Below the pieces are notes generated by a model. It ran no database searches, was not told the DNA's origin, and saw only the letters and a list, made by a program, of their open reading frames with translations. Below, piece after piece: positions 5,967 to 13,003 of a DNA stretch of 14,919 bases (its first letter is position 1; each line of letters begins with the position of its first letter). The translations under genes and the position numbers were made by a program. The stretch is from DASQWP01 sp050697555. GTDB lineage: Bacteria; Actinomycetota; Thermoleophilia; Gaiellales; Gaiellaceae. Where the stretch lies: positions 1 to 14,919 of the forward strand of contig JBOHAD010000058.1 in assembly GCA_050697555.1 (NCBI GenBank). The letters run 5' to 3'.

Positions 5967-6144
5967 ATGGTTGATCGGAAAGTGTGGTGCCGGCGGGGGC
6001 GTCCGTGACCGAGCCTGACGCCGCGATCATCCACAGCCCGTACCTGGAAGGTACGGGTGAGGAACGAGCGTGGTGTCAGGCGACGCGTCACGGGCGTCAT
6101 CCGGCGGTGCCACGGTTTCCGGTCAATTTTCGATCAATCATCTA
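5964..6144. repeat. 181-bp imperfect palindrome between convergent genes (structured RNA or MITE-like)
   Basis: Pairing by eye gives one long hairpin: 5964-5977 with 6131-6144 (14 bp), 5978-5996 with 6101-6119 (17 pairs, two G-G mismatches, with 6120-6130 bulged), 5999-6009 with 6087-6097 (11 bp), 6013-6025 with 6069-6081 (13 bp), a 10-by-10 internal loop, and 6036-6045 with 6049-6058 (10 bp) closed by GGA. That is about 65 pairs. Nine are G.U on the plus strand and none is A.C. The outermost pair begins on the T of the lipoprotein TAG and ends on the A complementary to the T of the HNH gene's TAG; the next bases outward (C and C) do not pair. Both ends are TA. It may be a structured 3' UTR or ncRNA read rightward, a bidirectional terminator, or a TA-flanked miniature transposable element. 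Confidence 0.7.
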
Positions 6145-6642
6145 CGCGAACGCGGCCAGGTAGGGCTGCCAGCCGTCGGGGACGCGAGGGGCGGACAGGG
6201 TGACGAAGAGCGCCGGCGTGGGGGCGCGCGGCTTGACGAGCATCCGCATCTCGACCTCGTGGGGTAGGCGGTTGCCCTTGCGCAGGTTGCACGGTGCGCA
6301 GGACGTGACGACGTTCTCCCATACGGAATCGCCCCCACGGCTGCGCGGAACGACGTGGTCGAGCGTCAGCCGGCCTGTCGACCCGCAGTAGACGCACTGG
6401 TGATTGTCGCGCGCGAAGAGCGCACGCCGAGAGATCTTCCGCTTGACGGCGCGGGGAACGCGCACGAACTGGAGGAGCCGGATCACGTGCGGCCAGGGGA
6501 ACGTGCTCGTGGCCGACCGGAGCGGCTGGTTCAGCTCCTCGATGACCTCCGCCCTGCCCTTGAAGACGAGGACGTGCGCACGCCGAACCGTGCACACGTT
6601 CAGCGGCTCGAAGCTCGCGTTCAGGACGAGAACCTGCTGCAT
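6142..6642 (-). CDS. HNH endonuclease family protein
   Basis: A 166-residue protein. The N-terminal part (MQQVLVLNASFEPLNVC...) is the conserved lead of a common actinobacterial and cyanobacterial HNH family. The nuclease fold follows: zinc Cys pair C83-x2-C86, the catalytic DHVVPRSRGG (D95-H96), Asn110 in WENVVTSC, the second Cys pair C115-x2-C118 and the trailing N-x-x-KGNR. The family is predicted to cut DNA with a beta-beta-alpha-metal site; its cellular role is unsettled. ATG at 6642 was chosen because the family begins exactly there; no strong Shine-Dalgarno is visible. It is last in a four-gene minus-strand run and its TAG lies in the end of the 181-bp palindrome. Confidence 0.93.
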   Translation of the reverse strand: MQQVLVLNASFEPLNVCTVRRAHVLVFKGRAEVIEELNQPLRSATSTFPWPHVIRLLQFVRVPRAVKRKISRRALFARDNHQCVYCGSTGRLTLDHVVPRSRGGDSVWENVVTSCAPCNLRKGNRLPHEVEMRMLVKPRAPTPALFVTLSAPRVPDGWQPYLAAFA

Positions 6643-6680
6643 CGCGCCAAATCGTAGCCGGAAGGCCGGCACGCACAAAG

Positions 6681-7088
6681 CTACCTCTGCGGCAGCACGA
6701 GCTCGAACAGGCCCTCTCCGACCGGGACGAAGCCGCGGCCGCGGTAGAAGCTCTCCGCCCGCTCGTTTCCACCTTCCACGACGACTCGGAGGGCCCGCGC
6801 GCCGCGGAAGATCGCGTATCCCTCTGCGAACTCGATCAGCTGCCTCCCGACACCCTCCGCCTCGTGCTCGGGGCTGACGAAGAGCTGGTCGACGCGGCAG
6901 CCTTCCTCGCCGAGGTCGAGCGCGACGTAGCCGGCGGCCGCGCCCTCCACCTCGGCGACGAAGACGGTCTCCTCCTCGAGCACCGCGAGCGTCCGCTCGT
7001 CGGCGCCGCGGGCCAGGCTCGCCAGCCCGAAGAGGAGCGCCTCGTCCTCCGAGCGGAAGGGGCGGATCTCGGCCTTGCGGTACGTCAC
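6681..7088 (-). CDS. GNAT family N-acetyltransferase
   Basis: A 135-residue single-domain acetyltransferase. Motif A is VDQLFVSPEHEAEGVGRQLIEFAEGYA, with the acetyl-CoA pyrophosphate loop near E-x-x-G-V-G-R. Motif B is NERAESFYRGRGFVPVGE, with the usual A-x-x-F-Y-x-x-x-G-F. It transfers an acetyl group from acetyl-CoA to an amine; the substrate is unknown. It starts with GTG at 7088 after a G-rich stretch. It lies 18 bases after the DUF4446 gene and 38 before the HNH gene, on the same strand. Confidence 0.9.
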   Translation of the reverse strand: MTYRKAEIRPFRSEDEALLFGLASLARGADERTLAVLEEETVFVAEVEGAAAGYVALDLGEEGCRVDQLFVSPEHEAEGVGRQLIEFAEGYAIFRGARALRVVVEGGNERAESFYRGRGFVPVGEGLFELVLPQR

Positions 7089-7106
7089 CCCCCGGAAGCC
7101 TACTGT

Positions 7107-7592
7107 CTAGTGGGTCATCGCCCGCTCGACCGCCTCCTGCTCCTCCGGCGAGAGAGCGATGGTGGCGCGCCCGCGGTCGAGCTGCTTCACGTAGATGCGC
7201 GCGTAGTCGCGGCCCTGGATCGCGGTCATCACGAGGCCCGAGCGGGCGGCGTCGAGGAACGCGAGCGAGGCCGACTGGTGTCCGCCCGCGTCCTCGTAGG
7301 CGTCGTAGCGCACGAGGGACGTGTGAGAGAGGCACGCGTCGACCCGCCGGTCGATCCGCGAGAGCCCGGCCGCGACCTCGTCGACGACCCGGTGGAGGTC
7401 GTCGATCCGAGTCTGCAGGGAGACCGCGAAGTTGACGAGGTCGTCCTTGCCCGTCCCGAGAAGGACCTGCTGCGCCTTCCGCACGGCCCGGAGCTTGAGG
7501 TAGAACGCGAACGCGAGAACGAGGGCGACTGCGGCCGCCGCGGCGGCTCCGATGGCGATCCAGGGTGCGGCGTCGGAGAGCTCCGAGCCCAC
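7107..7592 (-). CDS. DUF4446 family membrane-anchored protein
   Basis: A 161-residue protein with one N-terminal membrane helix (residues about 11-33, AIGAAAAAAVALVLAFAFYLKL), a charged coiled segment around VNFAVSLQTRIDDLHRVVDEVAAGLSRID, and a conserved C-terminal domain containing LVRYDAYEDAGGHQSASLAFLDAARSGLVMTAIQGRD and the tail LSPEEQEAVERAM. These C-terminal stretches are the hallmark of DUF4446, a family found in actinobacteria and clostridia with no assigned function. It starts at GTG 7592, four bases after the stop of the upstream membrane protein, so the two are very likely coupled. Confidence 0.85.
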   Translation of the reverse strand: MGSELSDAAPWIAIGAAAAAAVALVLAFAFYLKLRAVRKAQQVLLGTGKDDLVNFAVSLQTRIDDLHRVVDEVAAGLSRIDRRVDACLSHTSLVRYDAYEDAGGHQSASLAFLDAARSGLVMTAIQGRDYARIYVKQLDRGRATIALSPEEQEAVERAMTH

Positions 7593-7596
7593 GGCG

Positions 7597-8742
7597 CTAA
7601 TCTAGCGTGAAGATCACCGAGTACTCGGCGGTGTTGTTCCCCGTGTTGGCCTCGCCCGACACCGGCTCGACGATCACCCTCATCGTCGTCCGAGCGGTGA
7701 ACTGGATCGCGCCGAGGTCGCGGAAGGAAACGACCCGGGTCTGGCCGGGGTTGATGACCTGGATCACCTGGCGCTTGCGGATCACGGGATCCTGCTGGAT
7801 CGTCAGGGTCACCGGCACCTGCGTCTCCTGGCTCTCGCCCGAGTTCTCCACGAGCACCTGGAACGTGAGACGCTCGGACGCGAGGACGGTGTTGTCCTCG
7901 GTCGCCGAGAGCATCTCGCCGCCCGGCTGGACACGCACGCCCGCGATCCCGTTCCCACGCGGGCCGCCGGACTGGGGGCCCTGCGTCAGCCGCCGCGCGG
8001 CGAGCTCCCAGGAGCTCGGGCTGACGAGGTCGAGGCTGGCGATGAAGTCCGAGTCCGGCACGGGCACGTCGGTGACGCCCTGCTCGTCGAGCGCCTCCTC
8101 GGAGGGCACCTTGAAGAGGTCGTCGTAGACGACGTCGCTCGACACGAGCCGGCTCGACACCTGCGCGAGTCGGGTGGCCGACTCCTGGACATTCTCCGTC
8201 TGAGCCATCTGCGCGAAGGCATCGGCGAGGCCCTCCAGGCCGCTGACGCGGAACTGGAACGCCTCGATCAGGCTCTGCTGCTGCTCGACGAGCGGCCCGG
8301 GCGGCGTCAGCTCCTGGGCACGCCGGAGGATCTGCTCCTGCTGCCGGGCGAGGCCCTCGACGTCGCCGCGTAGGTCGTCGAGCTGGATCCCCGGCGTCGT
8401 CAACCGGTTGTTCAGCTGCCTGCCGAGGTTCCCCGACTGCGTGGCGACCTCGCCGACCGCCGTCATGTAGTCGCGGTACTCCGCCTGCTTCTGGTTCGAC
8501 CGGCAGCTGTTCACGGCGAGAATGAGGACGACGGCGAGGACGATCGCCCCCGCGATGAGGATCCCGAGGCGGTAGAGCTGCGGGCCTCCGGGGGGCGTGG
8601 GCGGCCGCGTGGGGAGACGGCGGCGCCGTCGCGGCGGCCCACCCTCGCGCGTCGCCGCCTCGGCGGTGGGCGACTCGTCGAAGAAATCGAACTCGATGTC
8701 CGTCTGCGGATCGGTTCGCGGTTCGGTTTCGCGCTCGAACAC
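7597..8742 (-). CDS. Single-pass membrane protein with extracytoplasmic CARDB-like domain
   Basis: A 381-residue protein: an acidic N-terminus (FERETEPRTDPQTDIEFDFFDESP), a basic proline-rich stretch RRRRRLPTRPPTPPGG, a membrane helix at about residues 58-78 (LGILIAGAIVLAVVLILAVNS), a helical Gln-rich coiled region (about 85-200), and a C-terminal beta domain (about 280-381) with LTFQVLVENSGESQE and EANTGNNTAEYSVIFTL. The V-x-N-x-G plus terminal N-N-x-A-x-Y pattern resembles CARDB/APHP adhesion-type domains. The cytosolic-in, domain-out orientation follows the positive-inside rule. No enzymatic motif is visible. It starts at GTG 8742; no canonical start exists further upstream in frame. It heads the minus-strand run. 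Confidence 0.78.
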   Translation of the reverse strand: MFERETEPRTDPQTDIEFDFFDESPTAEAATREGGPPRRRRRLPTRPPTPPGGPQLYRLGILIAGAIVLAVVLILAVNSCRSNQKQAEYRDYMTAVGEVATQSGNLGRQLNNRLTTPGIQLDDLRGDVEGLARQQEQILRRAQELTPPGPLVEQQQSLIEAFQFRVSGLEGLADAFAQMAQTENVQESATRLAQVSSRLVSSDVVYDDLFKVPSEEALDEQGVTDVPVPDSDFIASLDLVSPSSWELAARRLTQGPQSGGPRGNGIAGVRVQPGGEMLSATEDNTVLASERLTFQVLVENSGESQETQVPVTLTIQQDPVIRKRQVIQVINPGQTRVVSFRDLGAIQFTARTTMRVIVEPVSGEANTGNNTAEYSVIFTLD

Positions 8743-8770
8743 GTCCCTCAGGGGGTCGAAGAAGTGGCCG

Positions 8771-8798
8771 AGTCTACCAGCACTCTCGGCGATTGCAG
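8771..8798 (-). promoter_or_regulatory. Candidate promoter of the 8742-6142 gene run
   Basis: On the minus strand CTGCAA (8798-8793), a 16-base spacer and TAGACT (8776-8771) resemble a sigma-70 promoter. The start would fall near 8764, leaving a short leader of about 20 bases. The -35 hexamer is one of two TTGCAG direct repeats (8793-8798 and 8803-8808) spaced ten bases apart. Confidence 0.35.
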
Positions 8799-8833
8799 GA
8801 GTTTGCAGCCGAAACGCAAAGAGCGCGAAGCCG

Positions 8834-10444
8834 ATGGAGCACGCCGTCGCCCTCCACCCGCGCGATCTCGTCCTCGGCCGCTACCGGCCCCTGCGTCCGC
8901 TTGGCAGCGGAGGCTCCGGGTCGGTCTGGCTCGTGCGGGACGAGCACGCCGCCCGCGACGTCGCGCTCAAGATCGTCCCCCGCGAGGGCAAGGCCGGGTC
9001 GCGCGCGGAGCGCGAGGTGGAGGCCGCGACCCGGCTGCGCCACCCGCACTGCCTGCGGGCGCTCGCGCTCGACCGGGACGATCGCCACGTCTACGTCGCC
9101 TACCCCTACATCCGCGGGCACACGCTCCGCGAGCTCCTCCGCGGGGGCGGCCTCGACGACGCGACGGCGGTCGAGGCTGGGGCCCAGGTGCTCGAGGCGC
9201 TCACGCACGCCCACGGGAAGGGGATCGTCCACCGCGACGTCAAGCCCGCCAACATCATGCTCGAGGAGGGGGACGCCGTCTCCGTCCGCCTGCTCGACTT
9301 CGGGCTCGCGCGCATCGACCACGCCGACACGTTGACCGCGGTCGGCGACGTGCCGGGCACGCTCGGCTACATCGCGCCCGAGCGGCTCGAGGGACGCGAG
9401 GCAACCGGCGCCGCGGACGTCTGGGCCGTGGGAGTCCTCCTCTGGGAGGCCCTTGCCGGCCGCCATCCGTTCTGGGCCATCTCGCCGCTCGAGACGGCGC
9501 GGCGCGTCGAGGGGGGCGCGCCGCCTCTCGGCTCCGTGCGCCCCGACCTGCCCCGGAAGCTCTCGCGCGCCGTCGACCGCATGCTCGATCTCGATCCTAG
9601 GCGCCGTCCCCGCCCGAAGGCGGCGGCCCATTGGCTGCGCACGGCCGCGGACGAGCGAACGCAGCGCACCCGAGGAGTGACGTCGCGCCACACCCTCCGC
9701 GAGCGGGCACTTCCCGCGACGCTTGCGGCCGTGGTGGTCGCGGGAACGACGCTCGTCCTTCCCTTCTTCCCAGCCGGCTGGCCGTTCCTCCTGGGCGCGC
9801 TCGCCGCGCTCGCGGCGCTCGTGAGCCCGGCGGGCGGGCTCGCCTTCGCGCTCGCCGTGCCCGTCCTCCCCCTGGGGAACCTGGCCCTCGGCGCCTCCCT
9901 CGTCTACCTTCCGGTCGCGCTCGCCTGGTTTCTGCTCTTCGCCCGCGACGCTCGCACGGGACTCTTCTTCCTCGCCGGCCCCCTGCTCGCGCCGCTCCAC
10001 GCGCTCGCGCTCCTCCCCGTCGTCGCGCTCCGCGCCCGCGGCGCCGTTCGGCGCGCGGCCCTCGCCGTCGCCTCGGTGCTCTGCGCGCTCGCGGCCTCGG
10101 CGCTCACACGCTCTCCCGTGCCGCTGACGGGAGAGCCGCCGTTCGTCGTCGGGCTGGCGGGGACCGAGAGCCCGCGCGCCGTCCTGGACGCCGTCGTCCA
10201 GGCACTCGGCGAGCACCCCGCCCTGCCGGTGGAGGCGCTCGTCCTCGCCGTCGCCGCGGCGACCGCGCCTCTTGCGCGAACTCGCGGCCTTCCCTGGATG
10301 GCGGCCTGGGGCGCTCTCTTCCTCGCCGCGCTCCTGCTCACGCCGCTCGCCGTCGGCGGCAGCGTCGAGACGCTCGCTCTCGCTCTCGGAGCCTGCGCCG
10401 GGACCGCGTTCGTGGCGTATCCGCTCATCAGGGCGCGTAGTTAG
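8834..10444 (+). CDS. Serine/threonine protein kinase with multi-pass membrane C-terminus
   Basis: A 536-residue protein. Residues 1-270 are a complete Hanks-type kinase: Gly loop LGSGGSGS, catalytic Lys in VALKIV (K46), HRDVKPAN (D135), DFG (D155), the APE sequence APERLEG (181-187) and ADVWAVG. From about 290 to the end there are roughly eight to ten hydrophobic segments with short loops; no PASTA repeats or other sensor domain is present. It phosphorylates Ser/Thr on partner proteins, plausibly the FHA proteins encoded next. ATG 8834 places the Gly loop at the family position, although the ribosome site is weak. The usual actinobacterial kinases of this locus (PknA, PknB) have one helix and lie after pbpA, so this one is probably an extra kinase. 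Confidence 0.93.
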   Translation: MEHAVALHPRDLVLGRYRPLRPLGSGGSGSVWLVRDEHAARDVALKIVPREGKAGSRAEREVEAATRLRHPHCLRALALDRDDRHVYVAYPYIRGHTLRELLRGGGLDDATAVEAGAQVLEALTHAHGKGIVHRDVKPANIMLEEGDAVSVRLLDFGLARIDHADTLTAVGDVPGTLGYIAPERLEGREATGAADVWAVGVLLWEALAGRHPFWAISPLETARRVEGGAPPLGSVRPDLPRKLSRAVDRMLDLDPRRRPRPKAAAHWLRTAADERTQRTRGVTSRHTLRERALPATLAAVVVAGTTLVLPFFPAGWPFLLGALAALAALVSPAGGLAFALAVPVLPLGNLALGASLVYLPVALAWFLLFARDARTGLFFLAGPLLAPLHALALLPVVALRARGAVRRAALAVASVLCALAASALTRSPVPLTGEPPFVVGLAGTESPRAVLDAVVQALGEHPALPVEALVLAVAAATAPLARTRGLPWMAAWGALFLAALLLTPLAVGGSVETLALALGACAGTAFVAYPLIRARS

Positions 10445-10450
10445 CATGGC

Positions 10451-10472
10451 GGCGGGCACAATGCCCGTCGCC
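10451..10472 (+). repeat. Hairpin before fhaA
   Basis: GGCGGGCA (10451-10458), loop CAA, then TGCCCG, a bulged T and CGCC. It fills nearly the whole 30-base gap between the kinase stop and the fhaA ATG and ends two bases before the ATG, which has no visible Shine-Dalgarno. It could lower initiation at fhaA relative to the kinase. There is no T-run, so it is not a terminator. Confidence 0.35.
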
Positions 10473-10474
10473 CG

Positions 10475-11257
10475 ATGAGCGTCCTCAGGAGCATCGAGCA
10501 CCGCATCGAGTCCCTCGTCGAGGGAGTCTTCGGTCGCGCCTTCCGCTCGCACGTCCAGCCGGTCGAGCTCGCGCGCAAGCTCGCCAAGGAGATGGACGAG
10601 CACAAGTCGATCTCGGTCTCGAGGGTCTACGTGCCGAACGAGTACACGCTCTACCTCGCGCCGAGCGACCGCGAGCGGTTCGCGACCTACGAGGACTCGC
10701 TCCTCACCGAGCTCGCGGACTACCTCTCCGAGCACGCCCGCCGCGAGGGGTACGCGCTTCTCTCGACTCCACGCGTGCTCATGGAGGAGGACGACGACCT
10801 CCACGTGGGCGAGTTCGGCATCGCCACCCGTATGGCGCAGCCCGGGCGCGGCCGAGCCGGGGCGCCGCCCGAGGTGATGCCGCAGGACGAGCCGGGAGAG
10901 ACCAGGATCTACAGGCCGCCGGCCGCGTCGACCGAGGCGGTCTCGGCGGAGGACGCCGCGGCGCTCGGTCTCGCGCGCACGCCGCCCGTTCTCACCCTCG
11001 CCGGCGAGCGCCACGAGCTCGCCAAGGAGGCCATCCTCATCGGCCGCTCGCGCGAGTGCGACGTCACCGTCGACGACCCGAACGTCTCCCGCCGCCACGC
11101 CGAGGTGCGCCAGGAGAACGGCGCCTGGTGGATCGTCGACCTCGGCTCGACGAACGGGATCGAGGTGAACGGCGAGCGCGTCGAGAGGGCCCGGCTCGAG
11201 CCCGACGACGCGATCGTCGTGGGCACGACCGAGCTCCGCTTCGAACGCGGCTTCTAG
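10475..11257 (+). CDS. fhaA: FHA domain protein FhaA (DUF3662 plus FHA)
   Basis: A 260-residue protein with the two-part structure of FhaA. The N-terminal DUF3662 domain (about residues 1-110) carries the family signature VFGRAFRSHVQPVELARKLAKEMDEHK. After a linker of about 60 residues, the C-terminal FHA domain (about 171-258) has GRSRECDV, SRRHAEV and DLGSTNGIEVNG, the phosphothreonine-binding loops. In mycobacteria FhaA binds phosphorylated partners such as the MviN pseudokinase domain and regulates late wall synthesis; the role here is inferred from that. The linker is much shorter than in mycobacterial FhaA (about 520 residues in total). It is followed two bases later by fhaB. Confidence 0.95.
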   Translation: MSVLRSIEHRIESLVEGVFGRAFRSHVQPVELARKLAKEMDEHKSISVSRVYVPNEYTLYLAPSDRERFATYEDSLLTELADYLSEHARREGYALLSTPRVLMEEDDDLHVGEFGIATRMAQPGRGRAGAPPEVMPQDEPGETRIYRPPAASTEAVSAEDAAALGLARTPPVLTLAGERHELAKEAILIGRSRECDVTVDDPNVSRRHAEVRQENGAWWIVDLGSTNGIEVNGERVERARLEPDDAIVVGTTELRFERGF

Positions 11258-11259
11258 GG

Positions 11260-11733
11260 GTGTCCGTCGAGCCGATCCTCCTCGCGCTTCAAGCCGCCTT
11301 CCTCATCCTGCTCTACCTCTTCATCTGGCGCGTGATCCGTTCGGCCTCGCGCGACCTGCGCGCCGCGCCGCCGCAGGAGAGCTTCGTGATGGCGCCGGCC
11401 CAGGCGGCCCGAGCGCGAGGCGAGGCGCCTCCGCCGCCCGCCCGTCTCGTGGTCACGCGGAGCAAGGCGCTCAAGCTGGGCCAGGCCTTCGAGGCGGGCC
11501 CCGTCCCGGCCACGATCGGACGCTCGGGCGACAACCGCATCGCACTTGCCGGCGACGACTTCGCCTCCGGGCACCATGCCCGGGTGGAAAGCGCCCGCGA
11601 CGGGGTATGGGTGATCGATCTGGGGTCGACGAACGGCACCTTGGTGAACGGCGAGCGCATCGACGGGCGGCACCGCCTGCGGGAGGGCGACGTCCTCAAG
11701 ATCGGCGACACCGAGCTGAGGCTGGAGCGATGA
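11260..11733 (+). CDS. fhaB: FHA domain protein FhaB (FipA-like)
   Basis: A 157-residue protein with one N-terminal membrane helix (about residues 6-26, LLALQAAFLILLYLFIWRVI), a Pro/Ala linker and a C-terminal FHA domain (about 75-157) with IGRSGDNRIAL, SGHHARVE (keeping the S-x-x-H pair) and DLGSTNGTLVNGERI. This matches FhaB/FipA of the actinobacterial wall operon, which in mycobacteria links FtsZ and FtsQ after phosphorylation. The start is GTG 11260, two bases after the fhaA stop; it was chosen because the membrane helix begins directly after it. Its TGA overlaps the pstP ATG (ATGA). Confidence 0.94.
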   Translation: MSVEPILLALQAAFLILLYLFIWRVIRSASRDLRAAPPQESFVMAPAQAARARGEAPPPPARLVVTRSKALKLGQAFEAGPVPATIGRSGDNRIALAGDDFASGHHARVESARDGVWVIDLGSTNGTLVNGERIDGRHRLREGDVLKIGDTELRLER

Positions 11734-12959
11734 GGCTGGCGGACAGTGCGGGGAGGACCGACCCGGGGCGCAAGCGGCGTCGGAACGAGGACGCCTTCGT
11801 TCTCGAGCCGCCCCTCTTCGCCGTCGCCGACGGCATGGGGGGAGCGCAGGCGGGCGAGGTTGCGTCGCGGCTCGCCGCCGCGGCCTTCCGAGAGTTCCAC
11901 GAGGTGGACGAGCTGGCGCCGGACGAGCGTGTCCGCGCGCTCGTGCAGGAGGCCAACCGGCGCATCTACGACCGCGCCCGCTCGGACACCGGAGCGACGG
12001 GGATGGGGACGACGATCACGGCTGCGCTCCTCGAGGGCGAGCAGGTGACGATCGGCCACGTCGGGGACTCGCGCGCATACCGCCTTCGGGAAGCGGAGCT
12101 CGAGCAGCTCACCGAGGACCATTCGCTCGTCGCCGACCTCATGCGGAGCGGCCGGCTCACGCCCGAGGAGGCCGAGACGCATCCGCAGCGGTCGGTGATC
12201 ACGCGCGCGCTCGGGACGGATCCCGAGGTGGACGTCGACACCATGTCGGTCGAGGCCAGCCCCGGGGACGTCTTCCTCCTCTGCTCCGACGGACTCACGA
12301 CCATGGTCGCCGACGAGCAGATCCTCGAGTTGCTCGCCGGCGCGAGCTCGCTTGAGGAAGCGGCCAAGGCGCTCGTGAAGGCAGCCAACAAGGGCGGCGG
12401 CGAGGACAACGTCACGGTCGTCCTGTTCACACTCGAAGGCGACGCGGCTGCGCTGGAGGAGACGCTCGTGGCGGCGGACGGACGCGGCTCGGACGACGAT
12501 CTCGAGGACACCCTCTCGGGGCTCGAGGTTCCGTCCTCGCTCCGGGCGACCGAGACGACTGTCCTTGCGCCTCCCGAGCCCGCCGGCTGGCCGGTCGAGG
12601 AGCCCGAGGAGGAGAGACCTGCGCGGCCGCCGCGTCGGCGGCGGCGCCGCTGGCGGCGAAGGCTCGCCTGGACGGCGCTGGCGCTCGCCTTCGTTGCGAT
12701 CGTCCTCGCCGGCGCGCTCTGGGGGCTCTCACGGGCGTACTTCGTCGGCGCCGACGGCGAGGGGAACCTGACCGTCTTCCAGGGCCTCCCCTACGACCTC
12801 ACCGAGAGCGTGAGCCTCTACCGCGCGCGCTACGTGAGCGGACTGCACGCGTCGCAGCTCTCGACAGGCGAGCGGGCCGACCTCTTCGACCACGATCTCC
12901 TGTCGTACGACGAGGCGCGCGCGCGCATCGCCGGGTACGAGGCGGAGGCAGGGCCGTGA
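11730..12959 (+). CDS. pstP: PP2C-type Ser/Thr phosphatase PstP
   Basis: A 409-residue protein. Residues 1-235 are a PP2C phosphatase with metal ligands in the expected places: RNEDAF (D21), ADGMGG (D34), GDSRAY (D113), SDGLTT (D187) and GEDNVTVV (D226). A Pro/Glu-rich linker, a run of Arg (about residues 302-311) and one membrane helix (about 313-333) follow, then an outside tail of about 75 residues with GLPYDLTESVSLYRARYVSGL, typical of PstP. It removes phosphate from proteins modified by the Ser/Thr kinases. The tail is shorter than in mycobacterial PstP (514 residues). ATG overlaps the fhaB stop. It is separated from rodA by a 195-base gap filled with repeats, unlike the tight joins elsewhere in the operon. 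Confidence 0.95.
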   Translation: MRLADSAGRTDPGRKRRRNEDAFVLEPPLFAVADGMGGAQAGEVASRLAAAAFREFHEVDELAPDERVRALVQEANRRIYDRARSDTGATGMGTTITAALLEGEQVTIGHVGDSRAYRLREAELEQLTEDHSLVADLMRSGRLTPEEAETHPQRSVITRALGTDPEVDVDTMSVEASPGDVFLLCSDGLTTMVADEQILELLAGASSLEEAAKALVKAANKGGGEDNVTVVLFTLEGDAAALEETLVAADGRGSDDDLEDTLSGLEVPSSLRATETTVLAPPEPAGWPVEEPEEERPARPPRRRRRRWRRRLAWTALALAFVAIVLAGALWGLSRAYFVGADGEGNLTVFQGLPYDLTESVSLYRARYVSGLHASQLSTGERADLFDHDLLSYDEARARIAGYEAEAGP

Positions 12960-12966
12960 GGGCCCT
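12950..12966. repeat. AGGGCC-N5-GGCCCT hairpin over the pstP stop
   Basis: A 6-bp inverted repeat whose loop contains the pstP TGA. There is no T-run. It may mark the mRNA end or belong to the repeat-rich gap that follows. Confidence 0.3.
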
Positions 12967-13003
12967 CCCGTGATGGACCGGCGGACTCTCCGTCGCACTC
13001 TCT

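Noticed and set aside
5964..6144. OMEGA/HEARO-type guide RNA linked to the HNH protein
   Set aside because: The HNH protein is the short stand-alone family without RuvC or bridge-helix parts of IscB, and the palindrome lies at its 3' end and reads towards it from the opposite strand.
8774..11098. 774-codon minus-strand open frame opposite the kinase and fhaA
   Set aside because: It is the antisense shadow of conserved kinase and FHA domains, rich in Arg/Glu/Gly with no recognisable domain.
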